From positions 1 through 34,667 of the forward strand of contig CACBPT010000009.1 of NCBI GenBank assembly GCA_902541245.1: DNA of 34,667 nt, read 5' to 3'. This document shows positions 8,177 through 16,789 of the stretch, piece after piece. Within the stretch, counting starts at the first letter, position 1. Each line of letters starts with the position of its first letter. Source of the DNA: an uncultured SAR86 cluster bacterium. GTDB lineage: Bacteria; Pseudomonadota; Gammaproteobacteria; Magnimaribacterales; D2472. A program made the translations under genes and the position numbers. Below the pieces are notes generated by a model that was not told the DNA's origin, made no database searches, and saw nothing but the letters and a program-made list of their open reading frames with translations.

Positions 8177-9316
8177 ATGAACTCAAAAATTTGCGAACTT
8201 CTTAATATTGAATTCCCCCTTGTTGCATTTACACATTGTAGAGATGTGGTCGTAGCAGTATCAAAAGCAGGAGGATGTGGTGTTTTAGGGGCAGTTGGAA
8301 TGACTCCTGAGCAACTAGAGGAAGAGCTGAAGTGGATTGATGATCATATCGATGGGCTTCCATACGGTGTGGATGTATTAATACCCAATAAAATGGCAGA
8401 TCAAGATCAAAAATTTGACGCTGAGAAATTAACCGCAATGATACCTCAAGAGTATGCAGATTTCAGGGCAGATATTTTAGAGCAGCATGACATTGAAGCT
8501 GATGAATTAAGAACGATTAAGCCAACTGCAACCTACATGGCTGAAAATACTAAGGCAGATGGTGCAAAAGCTTTACTTGATGTTGCATTCGGTCATCCAA
8601 TTAAAATAATTGCAAATGCATTAGGTGTCCCGCCTGACTGGATGGTGCAGATGGGAAAAGAAAATGATGTAAAGGTTGCTGCTCTTCTAGGTACAGCACA
8701 ACACGCGATCAATCAGGTAAAAGCAGGTGTAGATATTTTAGTTGTTTCAGGCACAGAAGCTGGTGGCCATTGTGGCAGCGTTTCAACTATGGTCTTGATC
8801 CCTGAAGTTCATAAAGCTATTCAGCCCTTCGGAGATGTTCCGATTCTTGCCGCAGGAGGAATCGCGACAGGAAGACAAATGGCAGCTGCAATGAGCATGG
8901 GAGCATCAGGCGCTTGGTGCGGCTCTGTCTGGCTTACAACTGCTGAATCTGAAGTCCCCCCAGTAATTAAAGAAAAGATGGTAGCTGCAACCTCAAGTCA
9001 AACAACTAGATCAAGAAGCAGAACAGGCAAACACTCAAGACAACTTGTATCTGAATGGACAAAGGCATGGGAAGCAGACGGAGCTCCTAAGCCACTTCCA
9101 TTGCCTCTCCAACCCATGGTAGCTGAGCCAGCTTTAACAAAAGTCAATAAATTAGCAGAAGGTGGTCATGAGGGTGCCAAAGAGCTTTCTACTTATTGGG
9201 TGGGTCAAGGTGTAGGATTGATGAATCAAACAATTTCAGCAAGCGATGTTGTGCAGGAATTTAAAGAGGACTTTATTGAAGCCTATGAAAGATTAGCTAA
9301 TTTTGTGGGTAATTAA
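8177..9316 (+). CDS. Nitronate monooxygenase family flavoprotein
   Basis: This is a 379-residue TIM-barrel flavoprotein of the nitronate monooxygenase/2-nitropropane dioxygenase family. Visible motifs are FPLVAFTHCRDVVVAVSKAG at the N-terminus, VSGTEAGGHCGSVST (phosphate-binding and active-site segment), VPILAAGGIATGRQMAAAM, and GASGAWCGSVWL. Enzymes of this family use FMN to oxidise alkyl nitronates or act as NAD(P)H:quinone reductases; which applies here cannot be told. The AAGGA ribosome-binding site at 8166-8170 fixes the ATG. Its stop codon abuts the stop of the convergent GST-like gene. Confidence 0.87.
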   Translation: MNSKICELLNIEFPLVAFTHCRDVVVAVSKAGGCGVLGAVGMTPEQLEEELKWIDDHIDGLPYGVDVLIPNKMADQDQKFDAEKLTAMIPQEYADFRADILEQHDIEADELRTIKPTATYMAENTKADGAKALLDVAFGHPIKIIANALGVPPDWMVQMGKENDVKVAALLGTAQHAINQVKAGVDILVVSGTEAGGHCGSVSTMVLIPEVHKAIQPFGDVPILAAGGIATGRQMAAAMSMGASGAWCGSVWLTTAESEVPPVIKEKMVAATSSQTTRSRSRTGKHSRQLVSEWTKAWEADGAPKPLPLPLQPMVAEPALTKVNKLAEGGHEGAKELSTYWVGQGVGLMNQTISASDVVQEFKEDFIEAYERLANFVGN

Positions 9317-9940
9317 TTATTCAGGTTCCTTATAACGAATAGATACAGCTCTATTAAATCCGTCTCTATCAAAAAGCATATCAGTCCAACGTTTAATATT
9401 AGGCTTAAATGCTTCCTCTATTTGAAGTGACTTAGCTAAATGTAATGCATAACTCACACATATATCTGCAATAGTAAATCTGTTTGAACACAAGTACTCT
9501 CTTGATTCCAATGTTTGCTCAAGCAACTTTAATCTAGCAACAAACCATCTTCGATAACCTTCTGCTGCCTTATCAGCAATACCTATCTCTTGAAGGGTAT
9601 ATCTAAGAACTACAGTTTGAGGAAACGTCAAAGTTGCATCAGAGTGAGCAAGCCAATTTATATAATGATGATAGTCTGCTTCATCGCTGTTTACATACAA
9701 ATCTGTGGGGCCATATTTTTCTACTAAATATTGGCACATGGCAACTGATTCAGTCATTTCTACATCACCATCAATAAGGTATGGGATAGTACCAAGAATA
9801 TTTACATCCATGTATTCCTTATGCAAAAACCTTGGGGGGAAAGGCATCATTTCAGTCTCATAACTTAATCCCATTTCCTCTGCGGTCCACATCGGCCTCA
9901 AGCCTCTAGAATCATTACAACTGTAAATCTTTATACCCAT
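9317..9940 (-). CDS. Glutathione S-transferase family protein
   Basis: The 207-residue two-domain GST has a thioredoxin-like N-terminal half, including SRGLRPMWTAEEMGL, the cis-Pro segment LGTIPYLID and the glutathione-binding TESVAMCQYL. The helical C-terminal half carries the N-capping/hydrophobic staple motif NRFTIADICVSYAL. It could conjugate or isomerise electrophilic substrates in the cytoplasm. It starts 97 bases upstream of, and divergent from, the atu-type operon, so it may share control through the palindrome there. The precise class is not resolved. Confidence 0.9.
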   Translation of the reverse strand: MGIKIYSCNDSRGLRPMWTAEEMGLSYETEMMPFPPRFLHKEYMDVNILGTIPYLIDGDVEMTESVAMCQYLVEKYGPTDLYVNSDEADYHHYINWLAHSDATLTFPQTVVLRYTLQEIGIADKAAEGYRRWFVARLKLLEQTLESREYLCSNRFTIADICVSYALHLAKSLQIEEAFKPNIKRWTDMLFDRDGFNRAVSIRYKEPE

Positions 9941-9990
9941 TATTTTGCCCTCAGAAAAAAAATTACAATTTTAAAAAATTAATTTAAAAA

Positions 9991-10018
9991 TGGTAATTAT
10001 TTGTATATTATATTACCA
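9991..10018. promoter_or_regulatory. Interrupted palindrome, candidate operator of the TetR-type regulator
   Basis: TGGTAAT (9991-9997) and ATTACCA (10012-10018) form a perfect 7-base inverted repeat with a 14-base AT-rich spacer. It ends 19 bases before the ATG of the carboxylase beta gene at 10038. The spacer contains TATATT and TATTAT, either of which could be the -10 box, so a bound repressor would block the promoter. P. aeruginosa AtuR is known to bind inverted repeats before atuA, and the operon here contains a TetR-type gene at 13614. Direct binding is inferred. Confidence 0.45.
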
Positions 10019-10037
10019 CTCAATTTATTAAATAGAA

Positions 10038-11696
10038 ATGCTTAGAAAAAACATAGCCTCCGAAATTAAAACAAATATTGACAACAATTCTGATGAATTT
10101 ATTCATAACAAAAATGTGATGTTAAAGAAAATAAATTTTCTAGATGAGCTTTTAGATAAGGCTGAATTGGGAGGCGGTGCCTATCACCATGAAAGGTTAG
10201 CAAAGCGAGGCAAAATGCCTGTAAGGGAAAGAGTCTTTAATTTACTTGATCCCGATACACCCTTCCTCGAAATTGCTCCATTTGCGGCCTATGGAACAGA
10301 CTTTACTGTGGGAGGCGGATGTGTAGCTGGAATTGGAATTGTTGCTGGTACTGAATGTGTAATATTTGCTAATGATCCCTCAGTTTTAGCTGGTGCTATG
10401 ACGGTTTATGTTGGAGAAAAATGGAACAGGGCAATGGAAATCGCTAGAGACAACCGTCTTCCGTATATTAATTTTGTTGAATCTGCAGGAGGAGATCTTC
10501 GAATGGGGACCGGCAAGAAAGGAGATCAACCCCCAATCGCACCCACCATAGGCCATACGCATTTTGCAGCATCTGGAAGATATTTTTATGATCTAACAGA
10601 ACTTTCTAAAATGCGAATCCCAGTAATATCAATTGTTTTCGGCTCATCAACTGCAGGTGGCGCTTATCAACCAGGCATGTCTGATTACAATATCTTTGTT
10701 AAAGATCAAGCCAAAGTATTCCTTGCAGGGCCACCTTTAGTCAAAATGGCGACTGGTGAAGTATCAGATGACGAAACCTTAGGGGGCGCAAAAATGCATT
10801 CCGAAGTTTCAGGCCTTTCAGATTATTTGGCTGAAGATGAAATGGATGCCTTGAGACTATGCAGGAGTGTTGTCTCACACTTACATTGGGGGAAAGAAGG
10901 TCCCTCTCCTCTCCCTAATTCTGATAGTCCAAGTTTATCTCAAGAAGAATTGTTAGGACTGGTAGATGAAGAACTTAAAAGCCCGTTAGATATCAGGGAA
11001 GTGATTGGTCGAATTGTTGATGGATCAAGATTTGAGGAATATAAGCCGCGATATGGCAAGACCATGATTTGTGGGTGGTCAATGCTTCATGGTTATCCAA
11101 TAGGCATATTAGGAAATAATGGTCCCATCTACCCAGAAAGTGCTGAAAAAGCGGCCACCTTTATCCAGCTATGTAATAAACGAAACATACCATTAATTTT
11201 TCTTCAAAATGTCACAGGATTTTTGGTTGGCAAGGATTTCGAAAGGCAAGCCATTATAAAAAAAGGGTCTCAACTTATTAATGCAGTCTCTAACTCTAAT
11301 GTTCCTCATATAACAATTATTATTGGGGCATCATTTGGGGCAGGTACATACGCTATGTCAGGAAGAGCATATAACAACAGATTCACATTCCTGTGGCCCA
11401 CAGCAAAAATTGCTGTTATGGGTTCTAAACAGATTGCTGGAGTAATGTCTATTGTTCGAAGAGGTCAAGCTGCAAGAAAAGGAGAAAAATTTGATGAAAA
11501 ACAAGATGCTGAAATCGTAAAGATGGTTGAACAAATGTCAGACCAGATGTCTGAGGCGCTGGTTGCAAGCAGCATGGTTACTGATGATGGCATCATTGAT
11601 CCTAGAGATACAAGAAGTGTTATTGGATTTTGCCTATCTATAGTTTCTAATTCTTCAATTGATGGAGCTGAAGAATATGGAGTGTTTAGATTATGA
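10038..11696 (+). CDS. Biotin-dependent acyl-CoA carboxylase, carboxyltransferase beta subunit (AtuC/LiuB type)
   Basis: The 552-residue carboxyltransferase has two crotonase-fold halves. The N-half holds HHERLAKRGKMPVRERV, NFVESAGGDLRMG and FGSSTAGGAYQPGMSD. The C-half holds FLQNVTGFLVGKDFE, GASFGAGTYAMSGRAY and VMGSKQIAGVM. It transfers CO2 from carboxybiotin to an acyl-CoA. The family includes 3-methylcrotonyl-CoA (LiuB/MccB) and geranyl-CoA (AtuC) carboxylases, which carboxylate the same kind of beta-methyl enoyl-CoA. The AtuA homologue and the absence of HMG-CoA lyase favour a geranyl-CoA-like substrate, but sequence alone does not settle it. It is first in the operon, and its stop overlaps the alpha subunit ATG by four bases. 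Confidence 0.88.
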   Translation: MLRKNIASEIKTNIDNNSDEFIHNKNVMLKKINFLDELLDKAELGGGAYHHERLAKRGKMPVRERVFNLLDPDTPFLEIAPFAAYGTDFTVGGGCVAGIGIVAGTECVIFANDPSVLAGAMTVYVGEKWNRAMEIARDNRLPYINFVESAGGDLRMGTGKKGDQPPIAPTIGHTHFAASGRYFYDLTELSKMRIPVISIVFGSSTAGGAYQPGMSDYNIFVKDQAKVFLAGPPLVKMATGEVSDDETLGGAKMHSEVSGLSDYLAEDEMDALRLCRSVVSHLHWGKEGPSPLPNSDSPSLSQEELLGLVDEELKSPLDIREVIGRIVDGSRFEEYKPRYGKTMICGWSMLHGYPIGILGNNGPIYPESAEKAATFIQLCNKRNIPLIFLQNVTGFLVGKDFERQAIIKKGSQLINAVSNSNVPHITIIIGASFGAGTYAMSGRAYNNRFTFLWPTAKIAVMGSKQIAGVMSIVRRGQAARKGEKFDEKQDAEIVKMVEQMSDQMSEALVASSMVTDDGIIDPRDTRSVIGFCLSIVSNSSIDGAEEYGVFRL

Positions 11697-13612
11697 GATT
11701 TAATTCAATTCTTGTTGCGAATCGTGGAGAGATTGCCTGTCGAATAATGCAAACCGCTCAATTTATGGGTATTAAATGTGTAGCTGTTTTTGTTGATGCT
11801 GATAAGGATGCTCCATTTGTAAAGATGGCTGATGAAGCTATAAAGTTATCTTCTGGCTATATGGATGGATCTGCTATTATTGATGCAGCTAAACAATCTG
11901 GAGCAGAAGCGATCCATCCAGGATATGGTTTTTTATCAGAAAATGCAGCCTTTGCTAGAAAGGTTAAAAGCAATAAATTAATTTGGATTGGTCCATCGCC
12001 CCATGTAATAAAAGTCATGGGTGATAAATTAAAAGCTAAAGAAATAGCAGAAAAATCTGGGGTTCCCACTTTGCCAATGACCTCAAATACTAAAGATGTT
12101 AAAAGTATTGGCTATCCGATCTTGATCAAGGCTGCCGCAGGAGGTGGTGGTAAAGGAATGCGAATTGTTGAAAAAGAAAGTGAATTAAAAGATTCAATCA
12201 CAAGCGCTAAAAGAGAAGCTCTTTTGGGTTTTGATGACGATAGAATTTTTATAGAAAGATATGTAGAAAAATCACGTCATATTGAAATACAAATCTTAGG
12301 AGACGAACACGGTAATGTAGTTCATTTAGGGGAACGTGAATGCTCTATACAAAGAAGGCATCAAAAAATTATTGAAGAATCGCCTTCTCCAAGAATTGAT
12401 CCCTTTTTACGGGAGGAAATGGGTCAAGCAGCTATTAAGTTAGCTAAAAAAATTAAATACTGCTCTGCAGGAACTGTTGAATTTTTGTTTGATGATAAGA
12501 CAGATGAATACTGGTTTTTAGAGGTAAACACTAGACTGCAAGTTGAGCACCCAGTTACAGAAGAAGTTACAGGAATAGATCTGGTTGCTGAGCAAATCAA
12601 GATAGCTAGAGGAGATGAGCTTGAATTTGCTCAAGATGATATTGATTGGCATGGACATGCAATTGAAGCAAGATTGTATGCTGAGGATCCTGGAAATAAC
12701 TTTTTACCTGAAATAGGAACCCTGCACGCATATGACACTAGCCTAGCTTCAGAGGTTAGATGGGATTCAGGTGTAGAAGAAGGTAGTGTTATTGGAACAG
12801 ATTTTGATCCAATGTTATCTAAGGTTATTTCTTGGGCCCCTGATAGAATTGATGCTGCAAATAAACTGGCACGCGGACTTGAAAAGGCTCACATGGGAGG
12901 TGTGATAACAAATCGTCAATTTTTAATTTCTTGCTTAAGAAATGAAAATTTCTTAAACGGAAATACAACAACAGACTTTATTGAACGTGAAACTTTAGAA
13001 ACTAAAAAGCATCTTTCTGTAAATGAGCTTCATCAAACATCGACAGCAATTGCTTTATGGATAGCGCAACAAAATAGAGTCTCTGACCCCGTTACAGGTT
13101 TTATGCCCGCAAACTGGACCAATGGAAGAATGCCACTTCAAAGGGTTAAATTACTTTTTATGCAAGATGAGATCGAAGTAAAGTATAAATTAAACAAAGA
13201 AAATTTATATGAAGTTATGGGCTCCATTTGTGAAATTTACCATTGCGATAGTTTTGGCATTGATATAGAGATAGACTCTCACAGATTTTATGCTCATTTA
13301 ACTAAGGTAGGCAGTGAAATCGTAATAAATATGCCATTTGGAGACGTTAATGTATCTGTTCTGCCTAGGTTTATTGAACCAGGTAATGAGATCCCTGAAG
13401 GAGGTTTGATAGCTCCAATGCCTGGAAAAGTTATTGATGTGAAAGTTAAAAAAGGCAGTAAAGTAAAAGCTGGTGATACTTTGGTAATTATTGAGGCAAT
13501 GAAAATGGAACATTCAATTAAAGCAACTGAGACAGGCAAGATAGCCAAAGTAATGATCCAACTGAATGATCAAGTTGATAACGGTGCTACCCTTCTCGTT
13601 CTTGAAAAATAA
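11693..13612 (+). CDS. Acyl-CoA carboxylase alpha subunit: biotin carboxylase plus biotin carrier domain (AtuF/LiuD type)
   Basis: The 639-residue protein starts with the biotin carboxylase N-domain (LVANRGEIACRIM). The ATP-grasp domain follows, with the glycine-rich KAAAGGGGKGMRIV, HIEIQILGDEHGN, RECSIQRRHQK and EVNTRLQVEHPVTE. The C-terminal biotinyl domain has IAPMPGKVIDV and EAMKMEH, with biotinyl Lys604. It carboxylates biotin with ATP and bicarbonate for the beta subunit. Length and order match the alpha subunits of MCC and GCC. It overlaps the beta gene by four bases (ATGA), and one base separates its stop from the regulator's ATG. Confidence 0.93.
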   Translation: MRFNSILVANRGEIACRIMQTAQFMGIKCVAVFVDADKDAPFVKMADEAIKLSSGYMDGSAIIDAAKQSGAEAIHPGYGFLSENAAFARKVKSNKLIWIGPSPHVIKVMGDKLKAKEIAEKSGVPTLPMTSNTKDVKSIGYPILIKAAAGGGGKGMRIVEKESELKDSITSAKREALLGFDDDRIFIERYVEKSRHIEIQILGDEHGNVVHLGERECSIQRRHQKIIEESPSPRIDPFLREEMGQAAIKLAKKIKYCSAGTVEFLFDDKTDEYWFLEVNTRLQVEHPVTEEVTGIDLVAEQIKIARGDELEFAQDDIDWHGHAIEARLYAEDPGNNFLPEIGTLHAYDTSLASEVRWDSGVEEGSVIGTDFDPMLSKVISWAPDRIDAANKLARGLEKAHMGGVITNRQFLISCLRNENFLNGNTTTDFIERETLETKKHLSVNELHQTSTAIALWIAQQNRVSDPVTGFMPANWTNGRMPLQRVKLLFMQDEIEVKYKLNKENLYEVMGSICEIYHCDSFGIDIEIDSHRFYAHLTKVGSEIVINMPFGDVNVSVLPRFIEPGNEIPEGGLIAPMPGKVIDVKVKKGSKVKAGDTLVIIEAMKMEHSIKATETGKIAKVMIQLNDQVDNGATLLVLEK

Positions 13613-13613
13613 T

Positions 13614-14216
13614 ATGAAATTTCAAGCTGTCCTTTCAAAACAGTCGCCTCAACTTAGAAAGCGTCATCTTGAGGTTATGGACGAACTAGAAAGCATGCTT
13701 GATAAAGGCAAGTCATTTTCAACAATGTCTGACCTAGCAAAACAATTGAAAATTTCACTAAGAACCCTATATGAAATTGCACCAAGCAAAGAAGAATTAA
13801 TAGTGACAACCGTTGATAGGGTTCTAAAAAAACACGGCAAGATGGCAATAGATGCAATGAATGCTCATTCATCTCCTATAAAAAAATTAGAAAGTTTTCT
13901 GACTGTCGCTAATCAAGCAGTTGGGCCAAGATTTGAAAGATTCACGCTATCTCTTAGTAGTTTAAATTCATCTAAGCCAATGGTGGACTACCATGAACAA
14001 TACATAACTGACCTTATAAAAAATCTTTTAGATGAAGCAAGAATTAAAAATGAAATCAAAGAGATTGATACTCAGGCAACTGCATTACTACTTGGAGGCC
14101 TTGGTAGATATTTTCAATCTAAGAAACTCTTAAAAGATTTATACCAAACCCCTGAAAAAACTAGTAACTTTTTAACAAAAGTTATTATTGATGGCATCAA
14201 AATGGAGAAATCTTGA
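13614..14216 (+). CDS. TetR-family transcriptional regulator inside the atu-type operon
   Basis: This is a 200-residue protein when started at the ATG at 13614, directly after the carboxylase stop; a longer in-frame reading from 13566 would lie inside the carboxylase gene. The N-terminal helix-turn-helix, about residues 37-58, reads TMSDLAKQLKISLRTLYEIA followed by SKEEL, the TetR arrangement with Leu-Tyr at the recognition helix. The C-terminal half is helical and unlike any specific subfamily I recognise, as usual for ligand domains. It probably represses the operon in which it lies, binding the palindrome at 9991-10018 and releasing on an acyl-CoA or terpenoid ligand. AtuR in Pseudomonas has an analogous role but is encoded beside the operon. 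Confidence 0.85.
   Translation: MKFQAVLSKQSPQLRKRHLEVMDELESMLDKGKSFSTMSDLAKQLKISLRTLYEIAPSKEELIVTTVDRVLKKHGKMAIDAMNAHSSPIKKLESFLTVANQAVGPRFERFTLSLSSLNSSKPMVDYHEQYITDLIKNLLDEARIKNEIKEIDTQATALLLGGLGRYFQSKKLLKDLYQTPEKTSNFLTKVIIDGIKMEKS
14204..14207 (+). promoter_or_regulatory. Ribosome-binding site supporting the TTG start of atuA
   Basis: GGAG stands five bases before the TTG at 14213. The TTG overlaps the TGA stop of the regulator gene (TTGA), typical of translational coupling. No in-frame ATG is near, and the N-terminal sequence after this TTG begins as expected for AtuA proteins. Confidence 0.6.
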
Positions 14217-15988
14217 GCGAAGAAATTATAAAGATTGCAAATTGTAGCGGTTACTACGGAGATAAATTATCTGCTGCTAAAGAGATGGTGGATGGAGGAC
14301 CTATAGATGTTCTGACTGGAGACTATTTAGCAGAACTCACCATGACAATTCTTTTTAATCAAAAGATGCAGCGCGGAGACGATAAGGGATACGTGGGCAC
14401 CTTCTTAAAACAAGTGAAAGCAGTAGCCAAATCATGTAAAGAACAAAATATTAAAATCGTTACGAATGCCGGTGGCTTAAATCCCTCTTCTATGGCCAAT
14501 GAAATAGAAAAAATCTTAGAAGAACTCAATATTTCTCTCAATGTGGCTTATATAACTGGAGATGATTTGATGGCAAGAATGGACTCTCTAAGAGAGGAAG
14601 GAGAATCATTTTTAAACATTGATAAAGATATCCCAATTGATAAATCAGGATGTCAAACACTCACTGCAAACGCATATCTTGGTGCATGGGGAATTAAAGA
14701 GGCGTTAGATAAAGGCGCTGATATTGTCGTATGCCCAAGGGTGACAGATGCTGCAGTAGTAATTGGTCCAGCAGCATGGAAATTTAATTGGAAGAGAGAT
14801 GATTATGATGCATTGGCTGGCGCATTAGCAGCAGGTCATATTATTGAATGTGGTTGCCAAGCAACCGGTGGTAACTATGCTTTTTTTAAAGAGGTGCCAA
14901 GCTTTGATAACGTTGGCTATCCTATAGCTGAAATAAAAAATGATGGAAGTTTTTATATTACAAAGCATCCAGGCACTGGTGGCTTGGTATCCACTGGAAC
15001 CGTAACAGCACAGTTATTGTATGAAATTAGCTCACCTGCATACCTAAATCCTGACGTCATAGCTCATTTTGATACCTTGAATATCGAGGAAATTTCTAAA
15101 GATAGAGTATATGTATCAGGATGCAGAGGAAGCTCACCAACAAATACTCATAAAGTTTGCATTAATCTTGCTGGTGGATATAGAAATGGTATGGAGTTTA
15201 TTCTTACTGGTATAGATATTGAAGAAAAAGCTAAAATAATTACTGACGCCTTATTTAATAATGTTGGAGGCAAAGACCAATTTGATGATGTTTCAATCCT
15301 GTTAGATAGAACCGACAAAAAAGATCCAAATTCTAATGAAGAGGCAATGGCCTCACTGAGAATTTCAGTTAAATCAAAAGATCCTGATTTAGTTGGCAGA
15401 ATGTTTACTCAAAAGATGATAGAGCTTGCTTTAGCAAATTATCCAGGTTTTTTTACAGGAAGTGGAGTTCGATCTGGAGGACCTGTATTGGTCTATTGGC
15501 CAGCTTTAATAGATAGTAAACATATAAAAGAGACTGTTCATATAGACGGCAAAAAAATTGATGTAATGCCAACTAATCAAATGGATTTAGAAGATACATA
15601 TTATCAAAAAAAGCCAATTGAAGTTCCCCCTCCTCCCTCAGGTGAAACTCTCAATAGGCCATTAGGAGAAATTTTTGGAGCTAGGTCTGGCGATAAGGGC
15701 GGTTGTGCAAATATTGGTGTATGGGCAAAAAGTGAAAATGCATTCTCTTTTTTAAATAATTATTTAACTGTTAAGAAAATCAAAGAATTAATGCCTGACA
15801 TAAGTGAATTTGAAATAGACAGATATGAGCTTCCAAACATACTGTCGCTAAATTTTTACATCCATGACATATTAGAAGATGGAGTTTCTTCCAATAACAG
15901 AAAAGATGGTCAAGCTAAATCTCTAGGGGAATACTTGAGAGCAAAGTATGCAGATATCCCTAAATCTTTATTTGAGGAAAACTTATGA
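14213..15988 (+). CDS. atuA: Acyclic terpene utilisation protein AtuA homologue (DUF1446 family)
   Basis: The 591-residue protein is close to the length of P. aeruginosa AtuA (about 600). The long N-terminal DUF1446 domain includes IANCSGYYGDKLSAA, a DVLTGDYLAE segment, TNAGGLNPSSMA, CPRVTDAAVVIGPAAW and GHIIECGCQATGG. A second, smaller C-terminal domain starts near residue 490 with GARSGDKGGCANIGVWA, the AtuA-like domain signature. AtuA is required for growth on citronellol/geraniol in Pseudomonas, but its reaction is not established. It starts with TTG, supported by GGAG. Its stop overlaps the crotonase ATG by four bases. This gene is the main reason for reading the operon as terpenoid catabolism. 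Confidence 0.88.
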   Translation: MSEEIIKIANCSGYYGDKLSAAKEMVDGGPIDVLTGDYLAELTMTILFNQKMQRGDDKGYVGTFLKQVKAVAKSCKEQNIKIVTNAGGLNPSSMANEIEKILEELNISLNVAYITGDDLMARMDSLREEGESFLNIDKDIPIDKSGCQTLTANAYLGAWGIKEALDKGADIVVCPRVTDAAVVIGPAAWKFNWKRDDYDALAGALAAGHIIECGCQATGGNYAFFKEVPSFDNVGYPIAEIKNDGSFYITKHPGTGGLVSTGTVTAQLLYEISSPAYLNPDVIAHFDTLNIEEISKDRVYVSGCRGSSPTNTHKVCINLAGGYRNGMEFILTGIDIEEKAKIITDALFNNVGGKDQFDDVSILLDRTDKKDPNSNEEAMASLRISVKSKDPDLVGRMFTQKMIELALANYPGFFTGSGVRSGGPVLVYWPALIDSKHIKETVHIDGKKIDVMPTNQMDLEDTYYQKKPIEVPPPPSGETLNRPLGEIFGARSGDKGGCANIGVWAKSENAFSFLNNYLTVKKIKELMPDISEFEIDRYELPNILSLNFYIHDILEDGVSSNNRKDGQAKSLGEYLRAKYADIPKSLFEENL

Positions 15989-16776
15989 GCATAAATAAAT
16001 TATCTTTGGAGGGTTTGAATTTTCAAGCAACAAAAATAAATATTAAAAATAATATTTTAACAATTACATTGAATCGACCTGAGAAAAAAAATGCATTAAA
16101 TAATGTGATGATGAATGAGCTAAATTTTGCTTTAGCTTATGCGAAACAAGAAAAAGAAATTAGGGTTGTTGTTATTGATGCAGAAGGAGATATTTTTTGC
16201 GCCGGAGCTGATCTGAGGCTTGCTAAAGAGGATTCCAATGTTCCAAAAATAGAGGGTGCAGATGACATCAGTTTCTCCCTTCGAAGACTGCACAAACCCG
16301 TTATATGCAAAATTCAAGGATCAGTCCTAGCAGGAGCATTGTTACTAGTAACAAATGCAACTCATGCTATAGCTGTTGACTCAGCTAATTTTTCAGCACC
16401 TGAGATACACAGGGGATTGTGGCCTTTTATGGTCATGGCTGGATTATTCAGAGTCATGCCAAAAAGAGCTGGGCTTGATTTCATTATGCGAGGTCAACCC
16501 ATTGATGCTAATAAAGCTGAGAATTGGGGGTTAATCAATGAGTCTGTTGCAGCTAATGAGCTAGATAAAAGAGTTAGCGAACTATCTAAAGAACTAGCCA
16601 GTCTAGCTCCAGGAACCATGCAATTTGGTCTAGAAGCATATGAAAAACAAGATACGTTAGACTTTGATGAGGCTCTTCCTTATTTACAAAAACAAATTGC
16701 TAAATGTTTTGAAGGTGAAGATGCCAAAGAAGGTATTGCTGCGTTTTTAGAAAAAAGAAAACCAAATTGGAAATAA
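15985..16776 (+). CDS. Enoyl-CoA hydratase/isomerase family protein (AtuE-like)
   Basis: This is a 263-residue crotonase-fold protein. The CoA-binding oxyanion hole comes from FCAGADLRL and the GSVLAGA segment, and LNRPEKKNALNN is the usual N-terminal motif. Of the two catalytic glutamates of enoyl-CoA hydratase, the second is kept (SAPEIHRG, Glu140). The first, twenty residues earlier by alignment, is a leucine (Leu120). In the atu pathway AtuE hydrates isohexenylglutaconyl-CoA, the product of the carboxylase, so position after carboxylase and AtuA fits that role. The missing first Glu could mean a different reaction. GAGG at 15974-15977 precedes the ATG. Confidence 0.85.
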   Translation: MSINKLSLEGLNFQATKINIKNNILTITLNRPEKKNALNNVMMNELNFALAYAKQEKEIRVVVIDAEGDIFCAGADLRLAKEDSNVPKIEGADDISFSLRRLHKPVICKIQGSVLAGALLLVTNATHAIAVDSANFSAPEIHRGLWPFMVMAGLFRVMPKRAGLDFIMRGQPIDANKAENWGLINESVAANELDKRVSELSKELASLAPGTMQFGLEAYEKQDTLDFDEALPYLQKQIAKCFEGEDAKEGIAAFLEKRKPNWK

Positions 16777-16789
16777 ATAAGAAAGATTC

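Noticed and set aside
10038-13612. Naming the carboxylase as 3-methylcrotonyl-CoA carboxylase (liuBD) of leucine breakdown
   Set aside because: No isovaleryl-CoA dehydrogenase/HMG-CoA lyase set surrounds it, while an AtuA homologue does. The two carboxylases are too alike to be separated by eye, so no symbol was assigned.
13566-13613. Longer reading of the TetR-type regulator starting inside the carboxylase gene
   Set aside because: The extra 16 residues come from another frame of the conserved biotinyl domain; the ATG at 13614 follows the carboxylase stop directly.
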